Shown: positions 44,639-53,716 of the stretch, one piece after another
How positions within the stretch are numbered: position 1 is the first letter of the stretch
How the letters are laid out: each line of letters begins with the position of its first letter
Assembly (NCBI RefSeq): GCF_043642205.1
Contig: NZ_JBHZSG010000005.1
Span: 116,038-180,037 of the forward strand
DNA from: Thalassotalea_A litorea
GTDB taxonomy: Bacteria; Pseudomonadota; Gammaproteobacteria; Enterobacterales; Alteromonadaceae
Direction of reading: 5' to 3'
Length of the DNA stretch: 64,000 nt
Program-made: the position numbers and the translations under genes
The notes under the pieces: model-generated
What the model saw: only the letters and a program-made list of their open reading frames with translations
Told to the model about the DNA's origin: nothing
The model's database searches: none

Positions 44639-45109
44639 ATGAAACACTTAATATCTGTTGTTGCTCTGATGGCGATGTGTTTAAGCCTGCCGGTGCTAGC
44701 GCAATACGAGCGCAATAAAGCGATGCCGGTAGAAAAGGTGCTGTTTGGCCAGGTGTTAAGTGTTCGTGATATTTCCAGAGAAGAGCTGGTTGAAGATCAA
44801 AACCATGGCTGGAAGGTGTTTGGCGGTGCGCTGATAGGAGGTGCCATCGGCAATCAGTTCGGAGGCGGGAGTGGCCGGGTAGCGGCTACCATTCTTGGCT
44901 CTATCATCGGCGGTAAAGTATCCGCAGATCATAATCCGCAATATCAAAGTCGTACCATTCGTTTGGTTGAAATCATGGTAGAAACCGAACAGGACGGTCA
45001 GTTTATGGTGGTTCAGGACTTTGATCCGGCGATGGTATTTCATCAGGATGATTTGGTTCGTATGGTTTACCTACAAGGCGGTATTGTTCGCCTTGATAAA
45101 CAAATGTAA
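44639..45109 (+). CDS. Glycine-zipper (SlyB/Pcp-like) envelope protein
   Basis: 156 aa from ATG 44639, which has AAGGA 7 bases before it; in-frame upstream residues are discarded. Signal peptide residues 1 to about 21 (cleavage after VLA, no lipobox cysteine). A glycine zipper (GGALIGGAIGNQFGGGSGRVAATILGSIIGG) makes two short membrane helices as in SlyB, followed by a strand-rich tail. Probably outer membrane. It follows lpoB on the same strand and may belong to the same transcript. Confidence 0.85.
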   Translation: MKHLISVVALMAMCLSLPVLAQYERNKAMPVEKVLFGQVLSVRDISREELVEDQNHGWKVFGGALIGGAIGNQFGGGSGRVAATILGSIIGGKVSADHNPQYQSRTIRLVEIMVETEQDGQFMVVQDFDPAMVFHQDDLVRMVYLQGGIVRLDKQM

Positions 45110-45122
45110 AGGCATTGGCATC

Positions 45123-45689
45123 ATGAGTTTTACTCACAACCTGTTGTTATCGTTAAAAGCCATACTGCCACTCGCATTGGTCTTGAATATAACGAGCTGC
45201 ACGTCCATTCCCGAAGGTGTGCAACCGGTTGAGGATTTCGAATTATCACGTTATTTGGGCACCTGGTACGAAGTTGCCAGACTGGATCATTCGTTTGAAC
45301 GGGGGTTAGATCAGGTGACGGCAGAATACACCGTCGATGAAGATGGTAATGTCGTTGTGTTGAACAAAGGCTTTGATACAGAAGATAAACAATGGTCAAC
45401 AGCTAAAGGCAAAGCCAAATTTGTTAATGGATCTACTATCGGCCATTTAAAAGTGTCATTTTTTGGTCCCTTTTATTCTTCCTACGTGATTTCACATCTA
45501 CAGGAAGCTGGCAATGGTAAAGGGATGTACCAAACCGCCTATGTAGTGGGTTATGATACGGACTATGTCTGGTTGTTATCGAGAACACCTACAATAGATG
45601 ACAGAGAAAAACAGCAGTTTATCGAACATGTCGCTAAATTCGGTGTTAATACTGATGAATTGATTTGGGTTAATCAACAACCCAGGTAA
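45123..45689 (+). CDS. blc: Outer-membrane lipocalin Blc
   Basis: Bacterial lipocalin thought to bind lipids or lysophospholipids at the outer membrane. 188 aa from ATG 45123. The lipobox NITSC places the lipid on cysteine 26. Lipocalin motifs: LGTWYEVARLDHSFERGLDQVTAEY, then LKVSFFGPFYSSYVI and YDTDYVWLLSRTP. It begins 13 bases after the glycine-zipper gene and probably shares its transcript. Longer in-frame starts overlap the previous gene and are not preferred. Confidence 0.94.
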   Translation: MSFTHNLLLSLKAILPLALVLNITSCTSIPEGVQPVEDFELSRYLGTWYEVARLDHSFERGLDQVTAEYTVDEDGNVVVLNKGFDTEDKQWSTAKGKAKFVNGSTIGHLKVSFFGPFYSSYVISHLQEAGNGKGMYQTAYVVGYDTDYVWLLSRTPTIDDREKQQFIEHVAKFGVNTDELIWVNQQPR

Positions 45690-45727
45690 CGAGACTGTAA
45701 CTAAATCTCGGATATCTGAATACTCCT

Positions 45728-46630
45728 TTAAAATTCTATTTCCACAACCACAGCCTGGTGATCGCTTAACACTTCTTTTGCAATTTTATAGCTTTTATAA
45801 TTCAATTCTTTAGAAATAATTACCCAATCCAGCCGCTTGTTACCATAGGTTGCCAAATTTTCCGATTCAGGTTCATAGAGTTTAAAACTCCCGGACTCAG
45901 CAAGAAAACGAATAACCTTTTCAGATCCTAACCATTCGCTGTTAAAGTCCCCCATAATCACAGAATTTCGTCTACGTTGCTCCAGCATCATTGCCAGAGT
46001 GCGAATTTGTTGGTTGCGCTTGGCCTGACGAAGAAAATCCAGATGTACCGAATAGATGTCAATTTCCAGACAGTCTTTGTCTTGTGGCGCGCAATCCCAA
46101 CCAACTTTACCCGTAACAAAACCTTTTTGGGTGGAAGGGGGAGTTGGCCTGAAAGCAACCGAAAAGGATTCACGTATTGGCAATCTGCTCATGATGGCGG
46201 TGCCATAAGTGCCAAAAAACTTATCGACATGAGAGGCTTGAATATAAAAATGATAGCCAGCTTTTTTAGCAAGGTATTCGACATGATTGAAGTTGCCGCT
46301 CCACCAGGAAGGTGCATCGGCTTCTTGCAAAGCAACCACGTCTGCCTCTTCGCGTTTTAGCATCTCAGCAATATCGTCGAGGTTCTTTTCAATGGCTTTC
46401 TTGCTGGTAAGGATCTGACTAAATGCGTCCTTACGCCCGTGCGCCATGTTTAAGCTGATCACCTTTAAAAAGTCTTTATCGATAAGGGAAAATTGCACAT
46501 CTGGGTTAACTTGCACATCTAATGGCTTGGGCTCGGGCAAACCATCAGGGGTTTCTTTGGCGAACGAACCGGGAATGCAGAGCAACAAATAACTGAAAAG
46601 AACAATAAAAGACAAGCGCTTAAAGGTCAC
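45728..46630 (-). CDS. Exported endonuclease/exonuclease/phosphatase family protein
   Basis: 300 aa, signal peptide residues 1 to about 24 (cleavage after SFA), so periplasmic or secreted. The EEP fold is clear: VISLNMAHGRKD, ADVVALQEAD (metal Glu), YSVHLDFLRQAKRNQQI, VIMGDFNSEW (Asp-Asn pair) and the catalytic LSDHQAVVVEIEF at the C-terminus. All catalytic residues are present. It may cleave nucleic acids, phosphoinositide-like lipids or sugar phosphates; sequence alone does not decide. Convergent with blc. Confidence 0.9.
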   Translation of the reverse strand: MTFKRLSFIVLFSYLLLCIPGSFAKETPDGLPEPKPLDVQVNPDVQFSLIDKDFLKVISLNMAHGRKDAFSQILTSKKAIEKNLDDIAEMLKREEADVVALQEADAPSWWSGNFNHVEYLAKKAGYHFYIQASHVDKFFGTYGTAIMSRLPIRESFSVAFRPTPPSTQKGFVTGKVGWDCAPQDKDCLEIDIYSVHLDFLRQAKRNQQIRTLAMMLEQRRRNSVIMGDFNSEWLGSEKVIRFLAESGSFKLYEPESENLATYGNKRLDWVIISKELNYKSYKIAKEVLSDHQAVVVEIEF

Positions 46631-46693
46631 ATTTACCTCTCGAACAGGAGTTACAATAGTGCTTCTGTCTTAAGTCTATTCAATTTGTGATGA

Positions 46694-48754
46694 TTAACCA
46701 GAATTGTCGGATTTAATATTTTTCATTACATTGATTATGGGATCTAAAACCTTCATCCCAAGGACGGCGCATATCAGCCCGATTAGACCGGGATTCAAGC
46801 TGTGATCACTGTTTAAGGCTGGTGGTGTTAAATCACCAAAAAATTCTTTTAAAATGACAAAACACACGTAAAACAACAACGTCGCCAACAGAGCTTCAAT
46901 CAAAGGTTTTTTCAAGCGTGCAAATTCGCGATTAGCGACCATGTCACGGTGATAAAGCAACGTTGCGCCAAATGCGATTAACAATGACCAAATAGGATTA
47001 GAGGGTAAGGTTACGTGAAAAAACAAAGGTTGGCTTTGTAATCTGAACTTATCGCGGTAAAAGCTAATGTCAAAACCGCCCATTTGCAAGGGCGTATGTT
47101 TAAAGGCAAAGCTACCATCCTCGGCAACGGCTAAATCGATTATTTTCGGATCGCTATCACTTTGGTTTTGCTGGCGGATACGAACCTTGTAATTTTTATT
47201 CAGCGCTGGCTTGTTAACCTTACCTGTAACTAATATGGAACCTGACAACAGTTGTACGAATTTTCGGTCAACACTGGCCTCGATATCATCGGGTTTGACC
47301 ACCACTTGTTCACGATTTTTTAGAAGGTATTGAGCCTCTTTTACAAAAAGTGTGGCATCGACCATGTTAGAGACGAAATCACCGAAGTGATTGAACCGAT
47401 ATTTTTCATGAGCCAGCTGGGTCCGGAACGTTTCTCTGCTTAACCGTTGTGAGGCATAGAGACGAAAACACGCAACCTGATTGATATGACACCAGTTATT
47501 CTGTTTTATTGTTTGCTGAAACTCGGTGTTGATATGCTCTGGCTCTACGAGCGCATGCAACGTTTTATTAATGATTTCCTGTACCTGTTGTTCATTAAAC
47601 GGGTCAAAGTCCCGTATCAGTTTAAAGGTGAGTTCTGTGGCCAGTACCGTTGATAGGTAGTGCTCTTGTCGAGGGTTAAACTGAGCTACTTTATTGCTAA
47701 ATTGCCCTTCATAAAGGTTTAAAGTCGGCATGGAAATAAGCAAAGAGTTAGCCTTGAGAAAAGGAAAGCTCGCAGGCGTTCCGAAGGCATAAAATTTGAT
47801 GTCAAATGCACCTGACAGTTGCCAGTAAAAGTCCCGGACCCCAGCCATCGATTCGTCATCGGTCGATGTTGCAAAGATCACCGCATTGGGTTTGTGAATA
47901 TCATTGTCGTTTTGCCATAGCGTTGCTGTTCCAATCTGTTTTTGATCTTGTTGCCTCGATGCCAGAGACGTACAGTAAATCTGTTGCTTACGATAACATC
48001 GGTAGATATTTTTGGGCGCAATACCTTTACCAGCCAACGTGGTCTCTAAATGTTTGGTGAGCCCTTCAGAATATAGGTCCTTATCTTTGTAGAATATATG
48101 GATGTTAAAATCATTGGATGTAGCCGCGGGTTTATGGGCACTCTGAAGCTTATTGACCACATTCATCACTCGCTTATCATCGGCGTGTACGGTTCGATAA
48201 AAATATGGGTATAAAGGGCGACCTTCTTCGTCCTGGTTAATATTTGATCGAGTTGCGGTGGAGTTAATTATCGGAATGTTTGCTGACTCTATGGCCAATA
48301 AATTTAATAATTTGATGGTACATCCTGAGGTTAAAGGCCCAAGAATCAATCCTATTTGCGCCCAGTTTTTTATTTGTTCGAACGTTGAATTACAATCGAG
48401 ACTTTTTAACGGTAGGCGAACAAATTGATACTTGGATTTGAATTCGCTGATCACTTTGCCGGTGCTAAGAGGATTCTCACCGGTATTGAAAAATTCTTCA
48501 TCAAGTTGAATGGCTTCAAGGGTATTATTAATACTGCGAATAAAGATATCGTTGCCTTGTTGGTTTAAGTCGTCATCAAAAACCAGGATTTGAATGGTGT
48601 TATTGTGTTGCTGTGCGTGCGCTTGAGGATTGGTACTAATAAAAACTATCGTAACTAACAGTAGTGCCCATAATACACATACAACTGCGCATATCTGTTT
48701 AGGAATTCGTAACCGCATAACGGCTGCATCAGGTTGTTGGGTTGGCTTAAACAT
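46694..48754 (-). CDS. Large membrane protein with periplasmic type-I binding-protein-like domain
   Basis: 686 aa, not assigned to a known family. After an N-terminal hydrophobic segment (about residues 22-42), residues about 50-440 resemble the Leu/Ile/Val-binding, receptor-type fold: LILGPLTSGCTIKLLNLLAIESANIPIINSTATRSN and YPYFYRTVHADDKR, as in ANF-type receptors. Residues about 510-600 look like a beta-sandwich (SGSILVTGKVNKPALNKNYKVRIR). The C-terminus has three or so membrane helices. No transporter genes are adjacent, so it may be a sensor or scaffold rather than an ABC binding protein. Confidence 0.78.
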   Translation of the reverse strand: MFKPTQQPDAAVMRLRIPKQICAVVCVLWALLLVTIVFISTNPQAHAQQHNNTIQILVFDDDLNQQGNDIFIRSINNTLEAIQLDEEFFNTGENPLSTGKVISEFKSKYQFVRLPLKSLDCNSTFEQIKNWAQIGLILGPLTSGCTIKLLNLLAIESANIPIINSTATRSNINQDEEGRPLYPYFYRTVHADDKRVMNVVNKLQSAHKPAATSNDFNIHIFYKDKDLYSEGLTKHLETTLAGKGIAPKNIYRCYRKQQIYCTSLASRQQDQKQIGTATLWQNDNDIHKPNAVIFATSTDDESMAGVRDFYWQLSGAFDIKFYAFGTPASFPFLKANSLLISMPTLNLYEGQFSNKVAQFNPRQEHYLSTVLATELTFKLIRDFDPFNEQQVQEIINKTLHALVEPEHINTEFQQTIKQNNWCHINQVACFRLYASQRLSRETFRTQLAHEKYRFNHFGDFVSNMVDATLFVKEAQYLLKNREQVVVKPDDIEASVDRKFVQLLSGSILVTGKVNKPALNKNYKVRIRQQNQSDSDPKIIDLAVAEDGSFAFKHTPLQMGGFDISFYRDKFRLQSQPLFFHVTLPSNPIWSLLIAFGATLLYHRDMVANREFARLKKPLIEALLATLLFYVCFVILKEFFGDLTPPALNSDHSLNPGLIGLICAVLGMKVLDPIINVMKNIKSDNSG

Positions 48755-48939
48755 CCCCAGAATATCTCCAAACCACGCCCTTTAGAGAAGCAAATCTAAT
48801 GAGAAATAAATCATGGTTTTCAATGCATTGAGCATAGCTTGCAATGGCGGCTTTGCAACCTGTCAGCTAAGCAGGAAGTGCACCTGAATTAGGTGAAGAA
48901 CTTAGATCCAGACCGTAAAGCCTATACCTGTTCTTTGTC

Positions 48940-49674
48940 TTATTGTATTTGAGATAATCGTCGATATAGACTCTTGCTGAGCTCACTTCTGTGTTCAATC
49001 TTCTCCAGGAACTTTTCACTAACCCGATTGAAAACACCGCCGGCATTAGACGTTATTAATTCCCCGTGACAGAGAAATATTTGTTGAAAATCCCAGCTAT
49101 CTACCACTTCAAGCACCTCCTGTGCTTTTCCAGCGTCGGTGGTGTACATGCGAAATTCTGGCGAAGACATGGGTTTTTCACGAACCCCGAATAGCTTAAA
49201 CAGCCAGAGCTTAGACGTTGTCGATTTACTCATATTTTCAATATAATCAGCGACAATTAACGTTTTCGAGGGTTTGTGAAGCAATAGAATTTCGGTGAAA
49301 AAGCAGTTTCCGGCCGTAGTGATCATGTCGATATCATGGGAAAGGAAATTTGGCTGATAACCTTGTACAACCTCATCTACCCGAATATCGGGGCATCGTT
49401 CTTTTAATCCTGGCGCGGCGTAAATTTTTGCTTCGGGATAGGCTTCAATATATTCAGCAAGTGCTTGATTATGGATTTTATTAGGGGCAACAATCCAGGT
49501 AACCTTGCCAATATCCGCTAACGACTGTTTGATCGCATCGTTGAGAAAAATAGGCGAGTAGATCAGCAGTTGGTTATTTTCCGCCTTAACAACTGCCATA
49601 CGGGTTTGCAGTGTGGTTCCGTAAAACGTTACAAAGGCACTGCTGATAAATAGATTGTCACCAAACTTCTGCAC
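48940..49674 (-). CDS. DUF4336 (metallo-beta-lactamase-like) protein
   Basis: 244 aa soluble protein of the DUF4336 family, which has the metallo-beta-lactamase-like fold but lacks the standard HxHxDH metal motif; here VAPNKIHNQALAEYIEAYPEAKIYAAPGLKERCPD occupies the corresponding region, with VADYIENM and FLCHGELIT later. No signal peptide. Enzymatic activity is unknown. It is divergent from the low-molecular-weight phosphatase gene. Family call moderately sure. Confidence 0.82.
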   Translation of the reverse strand: MQKFGDNLFISSAFVTFYGTTLQTRMAVVKAENNQLLIYSPIFLNDAIKQSLADIGKVTWIVAPNKIHNQALAEYIEAYPEAKIYAAPGLKERCPDIRVDEVVQGYQPNFLSHDIDMITTAGNCFFTEILLLHKPSKTLIVADYIENMSKSTTSKLWLFKLFGVREKPMSSPEFRMYTTDAGKAQEVLEVVDSWDFQQIFLCHGELITSNAGGVFNRVSEKFLEKIEHRSELSKSLYRRLSQIQ

Positions 49675-49827
49675 GGTTGCGCTCTTTACTGGCTTTATTA
49701 ATAATGTATCAAGTATAAGCCATGTTAAGAAAAGTCACCGTGTCTTGAACAACCATGTACTTTACCCGTGAAATTTTGGAATATACAGACATCTAGCCTT
49801 TGGGCCATTATCGAAAAGGAACGCCAT

Positions 49828-50313
49828 ATGTCCGATGAAAAAGAAACATCTGCGATAACATCCGTACTGTTTGTCTGCATGGGCAACATATGCAGAAGCC
49901 CTACGGCGGACGCCGTGTTCAGGCAAAAGGCGAAAGAGCAGGGGTTTGATATTGACGTGGAATCTGCGGGCACCATTGCCTATCACCAGGGAGAATTGCC
50001 CGATAAACGCTCCCGTGAAGTTGGTGAGGCGAGAGGTTATGACTTTTCCGATATTCGGGCTCGCAAAGTGGTCGATGAAGATTTTGAAAAATTCGACCTT
50101 ATCGTTGCCATGGACCATGACAATATGGATGATTTACTCAAGCAATGTCCGCAAGACTTACAACATAAAATTCGACTGTTTTTGGAGTACGCCGAAGATC
50201 GCGCGGAAATATCCGTACCGGATCCGTATTATGGCGGGAGTCATGGCTTTGAGCATGTGTTGAACCTTATTGAAGATGCCAGTGACGGCTTATTGAAGTC
50301 CCTAAAGTCTTAA
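49828..50313 (+). CDS. Low-molecular-weight protein tyrosine phosphatase
   Basis: 161 aa from ATG 49828, with AAGGAAC before it. The catalytic P-loop is VCMGNICRSPTADAV (nucleophile C17, phosphate-binding R23), and the general acid aspartate is in DPYYGG near the C-terminus, so the enzyme should be active. Not in a capsule or exopolysaccharide locus and no kinase is adjacent, so it is more likely a housekeeping phosphatase. A strong terminator follows. Confidence 0.95.
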   Translation: MSDEKETSAITSVLFVCMGNICRSPTADAVFRQKAKEQGFDIDVESAGTIAYHQGELPDKRSREVGEARGYDFSDIRARKVVDEDFEKFDLIVAMDHDNMDDLLKQCPQDLQHKIRLFLEYAEDRAEISVPDPYYGGSHGFEHVLNLIEDASDGLLKSLKS

Positions 50314-50350
50314 TATTTGCACTTTGATATTGATAATCGCGGTTTGAATG

Positions 50351-50385
50351 AAAAAGGGTTAATGACAAGCATTAACCCTTTTTTT
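50351..50385. terminator. Rho-independent terminator after the phosphatase gene
   Basis: AAAGGGTTAATG and CATTAACCCTTT pair perfectly around ACAAG, flanked by A and T runs on the two sides. It works for the phosphatase and probably for the convergent lipoprotein gene. Confidence 0.95.
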
Positions 50386-50416
50386 CGTTTTACTATATCA
50401 GAAATTGCTAACGAGT

Positions 50417-52285
50417 TTATTCGATAATCTGATAAACGGTTACGGTACCGCTCACTTCACTACCTACCAGCAATAACGGATTGCCATTTGGACTCTTGTC
50501 GGCATCGACAAAATACATCGATTCTGGACCTAAATCACCAGCAAAAAGAGCATTAGTACAATCCATGCCTTGTGCTTCATCGCATGGATTATCCAAATCA
50601 TCATCAAGTTCAAAATCAATGCTAAAATCGCGATTATTCAGGTGATTATTGAAAGTTACATTGAATGGATTGGTGATGTCGTAAACAAAGATATCGCCAG
50701 AGCGCTCAAGACCGATAAAGGCAAAGTTTCTGTCTCCGACCATACCTAACGCTAACGCTTCTGGTTCACCACCTTTATCGTCAGAGCGGTTATCGCCTTT
50801 GTTTTCGGTATGGGCACTATTAAAGTTATTGCCAAGGATTGCGGCTGAAATTTTTTCAAAGTCATCACCGGAATCGAACACTAAGGTACCTTGTTGATCC
50901 CAGATTGAAAAAGAACGTGCGCCATAAGCATATAGTGTTTCATAAACACCATCTGCATCGACATCGCCTAGCGCTGTCGTCACTTTCAAGCGACCAAGAC
51001 CGTCACTACCGCCAGTTTGATCATAAAGGGCCTGTAACTCATCTGAAAGCTCAAGGTTTAACTCATCTTTATCAATGATGTCTTTTACCCGAACTTCTTC
51101 TGTGTAACCATCATAATCTCTGGAATCACCTTCATTAGCGGTAACGATAAAGTTAGCGCCGTGCCAGTTAAAACTCGCGATGGTATCCGGTTGGTACATG
51201 CCGAATACACCCGGTAGGGTGCGGAACGACGCAATTTCGTCTTTGTTGGTGTAGTCCATTTCAAATTGGCTCCAGTCTTTGAAACCAAATGGCTTTACTT
51301 CGATTTGATAGGATTCTAAATCGATAATACCCAGAGCATTGTTTTCCTGAAAGGAAACAAATGCGGTTTTGTTATCTTCGCTAACGGCGATGTATTCAGG
51401 CTCAAGGCTTTGTGCCAGTGTAGTGCCGGCGGGGCCCGCTAGCTTTAGTCCTGCGTCAAGAAGCAAGGCTTTGCGCTTTTCATCGCTATCAAAATCCGTA
51501 GAGGAAAGTAAATCGGATGAGAACGTCATGTCTGTGGTTAAATTTACGGTCATTGCTTCATCGGCAATCATGCCGTTATCAATGCTGATAATCGAAACTG
51601 AACCTTCAGGATCTATGGTGTAATCGCTGTTTGGCTCGCCTTCGTTAGCCACTAATACGGTACTGCCATCCTGATTAAAAGTAACCATATCGGGCAGGGC
51701 ACCAACTTTTACCGCTTTGATAAAACTGCCATTGCCGCTATCGTCCAATTGATAGAAAAGTATTGCACCGGCGTTGGTTGCGGTATCGGCGGCAACCGCA
51801 ATGGCTAAGGTATCATTAAAGATAGCGATAGAATTGGCGTCACCCAGCAAGATATTTTCACTTGCACCAGAAACCATAACGTCAACATTATCGGCAAACG
51901 TAAATGGTGCAGAGTTTAATGAAGTATCGGATGTTGGGTTAGCAACTTCACCGGTTGGTAAAGCGGCTAACGAAATTACTTCTACCTGATTTAGATCGCC
52001 ATTGATGGCAAAAGCCGATTGTGATGACTGATGAAAAGTAACGATTTCAGCCGCGCTTTTGCCAAGGATTTCCTGACCACCTGCCTGAAAACGGCCAACA
52101 ACCTGTAATGATACGGAATTGTTGGCATTGATACCGTCTGAGCCATTTTGGCCGTTAACGCCATTTGTACCATTTAACCCTGAGGAACCTACCTGGCCAT
52201 TTATACCATCATCACCTTCTAACGAGCAGGCACCTAATAGACTTAGCAGGCTTAGCGAGATAATTTTTTTTGTAAGGTTTTTCAT
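50417..52285 (-). CDS. Choice-of-anchor I family lipoprotein with collagen-like N-terminus
   Basis: 622 aa. Lipobox LLGAC gives lipid-modified cysteine 20. Directly after it lie ten Gly-x-y triplets (residues 24-53), a short collagen-like stalk. The rest is a beta-propeller-like domain typical of choice-of-anchor I proteins (AEIVTFHQSSQSAFAIN, VLVANEGEPNSDYTIDPEGSVSII, IVTANEGDSRDYDGYTEE, GGEPEALALG). Aspartate-rich turns suggest calcium binding. Surface or periplasmic; the family is often found with phosphate-related functions, but the role is unproven. Confidence 0.88.
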   Translation of the reverse strand: MKNLTKKIISLSLLSLLGACSLEGDDGINGQVGSSGLNGTNGVNGQNGSDGINANNSVSLQVVGRFQAGGQEILGKSAAEIVTFHQSSQSAFAINGDLNQVEVISLAALPTGEVANPTSDTSLNSAPFTFADNVDVMVSGASENILLGDANSIAIFNDTLAIAVAADTATNAGAILFYQLDDSGNGSFIKAVKVGALPDMVTFNQDGSTVLVANEGEPNSDYTIDPEGSVSIISIDNGMIADEAMTVNLTTDMTFSSDLLSSTDFDSDEKRKALLLDAGLKLAGPAGTTLAQSLEPEYIAVSEDNKTAFVSFQENNALGIIDLESYQIEVKPFGFKDWSQFEMDYTNKDEIASFRTLPGVFGMYQPDTIASFNWHGANFIVTANEGDSRDYDGYTEEVRVKDIIDKDELNLELSDELQALYDQTGGSDGLGRLKVTTALGDVDADGVYETLYAYGARSFSIWDQQGTLVFDSGDDFEKISAAILGNNFNSAHTENKGDNRSDDKGGEPEALALGMVGDRNFAFIGLERSGDIFVYDITNPFNVTFNNHLNNRDFSIDFELDDDLDNPCDEAQGMDCTNALFAGDLGPESMYFVDADKSPNGNPLLLVGSEVSGTVTVYQIIE

Positions 52286-52394
52286 TGTGTTTCCCTGATT
52301 TTTAAAATTCAGAAAAACATTAAAGTCTACACATGACGGTTTGGTTAAAGAAAAGCTAAGCTTTTTTGAAGCGTTGAAGACGTTTTGAAGAAAG

Positions 52395-52439
52395 GCCTAC
52401 CTTTTTTGGTTACATTTACGTAAACAGTAAAAGGTAGGC
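52395..52439 (-). terminator. Probable terminator downstream of aroH
   Basis: GCCTACCTTTT (52395-52405) pairs perfectly with AAAAGGTAGGC (52429-52439); the 23-base loop contains a smaller palindrome TTTACGTAAA. It starts 9 bases past the aroH stop on the minus strand. The tract after the stem is only moderately T-rich, so efficiency is uncertain. Confidence 0.5.
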
Positions 52440-52447
52440 TGGTAGCT

Positions 52448-53500
52448 TTATCGGTTACTTACGGATTTGGCGAGGATATCAAGGATCTTTTCGCTATCCG
52501 TCATATCGATACAGGCGTCGGTAATGCTTTGACCATAAGTCAATTGATCTTCCTTACCTGGGATGACTTTTTGATTGCCCGGCACTAAAAAGCTTTCAAT
52601 CATCACACCGAAAATGGCATCGCTACCGTTTTTAATTTGCTCGGCAAGGCTCTTGGCCACCTCAATCTGGCGATTATGATCTTTAGCACTATTACCGTGC
52701 GAACAATCCACCATGATCTTAGTGTCAATAACAGACTCCTGGAGTTTTTGATAGGCCTCTTTTACGTCTTTGGCGTGGTAATTTGGTTGTTTACCACCAC
52801 GTAAAATGATGTGAGAAAACGGATTGCCGTGGGTTTGGTAAATCGACATTTGTCCGCTTTTATCTGGTGAATATAGTACGTGGGGCACACTAGCGGCTTT
52901 GATCGCATCAATGGCAATCTTTACATTACCATCGGTACCGTTCTTAAAACCTACCGGGCAGGATAATGCCGATGCCAGCTCTCGGTGTACCTGAGATTCT
53001 GTCGTACGGGCGCCGATCGCGCCCCAACTGATAAGATCAGAAATATACTGACCGGTAACCATATCCAGGAATTCGGTTCCCGCAGGTAAGCCCAGCTCAT
53101 TGATTTCCATTAACAGATTTCGGGCCAGGTGCAGGCCTTTTTCGACATCAAATGACTTATCCAGCCAAGGATCGCTGATCAAACCTTTCCAGCCTACGGT
53201 GGTTCGAGGCTTTTCAAAATAGACCCGCATAACTATCTGTAATTGATCGCGGTATTTGTCATGCAAGACTTTTAATTGTTTTGCATAATCCATTGCCGCT
53301 TCAGGATCGTGGATAGAGCAGGGGCCTATGACCACCAACAATCGCTTGTCCTTTCCGCAAATAATGTTTTCTACGGTAGTACGTGAGTCGATAATAAAGT
53401 TGGCGGTTTCTTCAGAAAGAGGGATATCTTCGGCTAGTTGCGCCGGTGATATCAGATGTTCAATCAATGAAGTGCGAAACTCGTCAGTCTTTATGGTCAT
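52448..53500 (-). CDS. aroH: DAHP synthase, AroH-like
   Basis: Second 3-deoxy-7-phosphoheptulonate synthase in the window, 350 aa. Core motifs match the 40509 copy (VVIGPCSIHDP, EKPRTTVGWKGLISDP, GARTTESQVHRE), but the N-terminus (DEFRTSLIEHLISPAQLAEDIPL) and the SPDKSGQMSIYQTHGNP segment follow E. coli AroH, the tryptophan-sensitive form. Different feedback control from the AroG-like copy is therefore expected. Neither a TrpR nor a TyrR box is obvious upstream. Stand-alone leftward gene. Confidence 0.93.
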   Translation of the reverse strand: MTIKTDEFRTSLIEHLISPAQLAEDIPLSEETANFIIDSRTTVENIICGKDKRLLVVIGPCSIHDPEAAMDYAKQLKVLHDKYRDQLQIVMRVYFEKPRTTVGWKGLISDPWLDKSFDVEKGLHLARNLLMEINELGLPAGTEFLDMVTGQYISDLISWGAIGARTTESQVHRELASALSCPVGFKNGTDGNVKIAIDAIKAASVPHVLYSPDKSGQMSIYQTHGNPFSHIILRGGKQPNYHAKDVKEAYQKLQESVIDTKIMVDCSHGNSAKDHNRQIEVAKSLAEQIKNGSDAIFGVMIESFLVPGNQKVIPGKEDQLTYGQSITDACIDMTDSEKILDILAKSVSNR

Positions 53501-53716
53501 TCGATTAGGATACCCTTGTTAATTAGGCCGCTAACATAGCTAAATTCATGAGATATGTGAAATAGTTTCTATGAATTTTATAGAATAATTTAGTTATTTT
53601 CTTTTTGGTCCAGGTGTCACTGCACCTTTACGATGAAAATCATCAAGGATATTGTGCAACCAATTGCTAACCAACGAGTTAATGACATTGGCCATTCATT
53701 TATGCGTTCTTCGTTA

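Noticed and set aside
46694..48754. An ABC transporter substrate-binding protein
   Set aside because: The chain continues into a beta domain and membrane helices and no permease or ATPase gene is adjacent.
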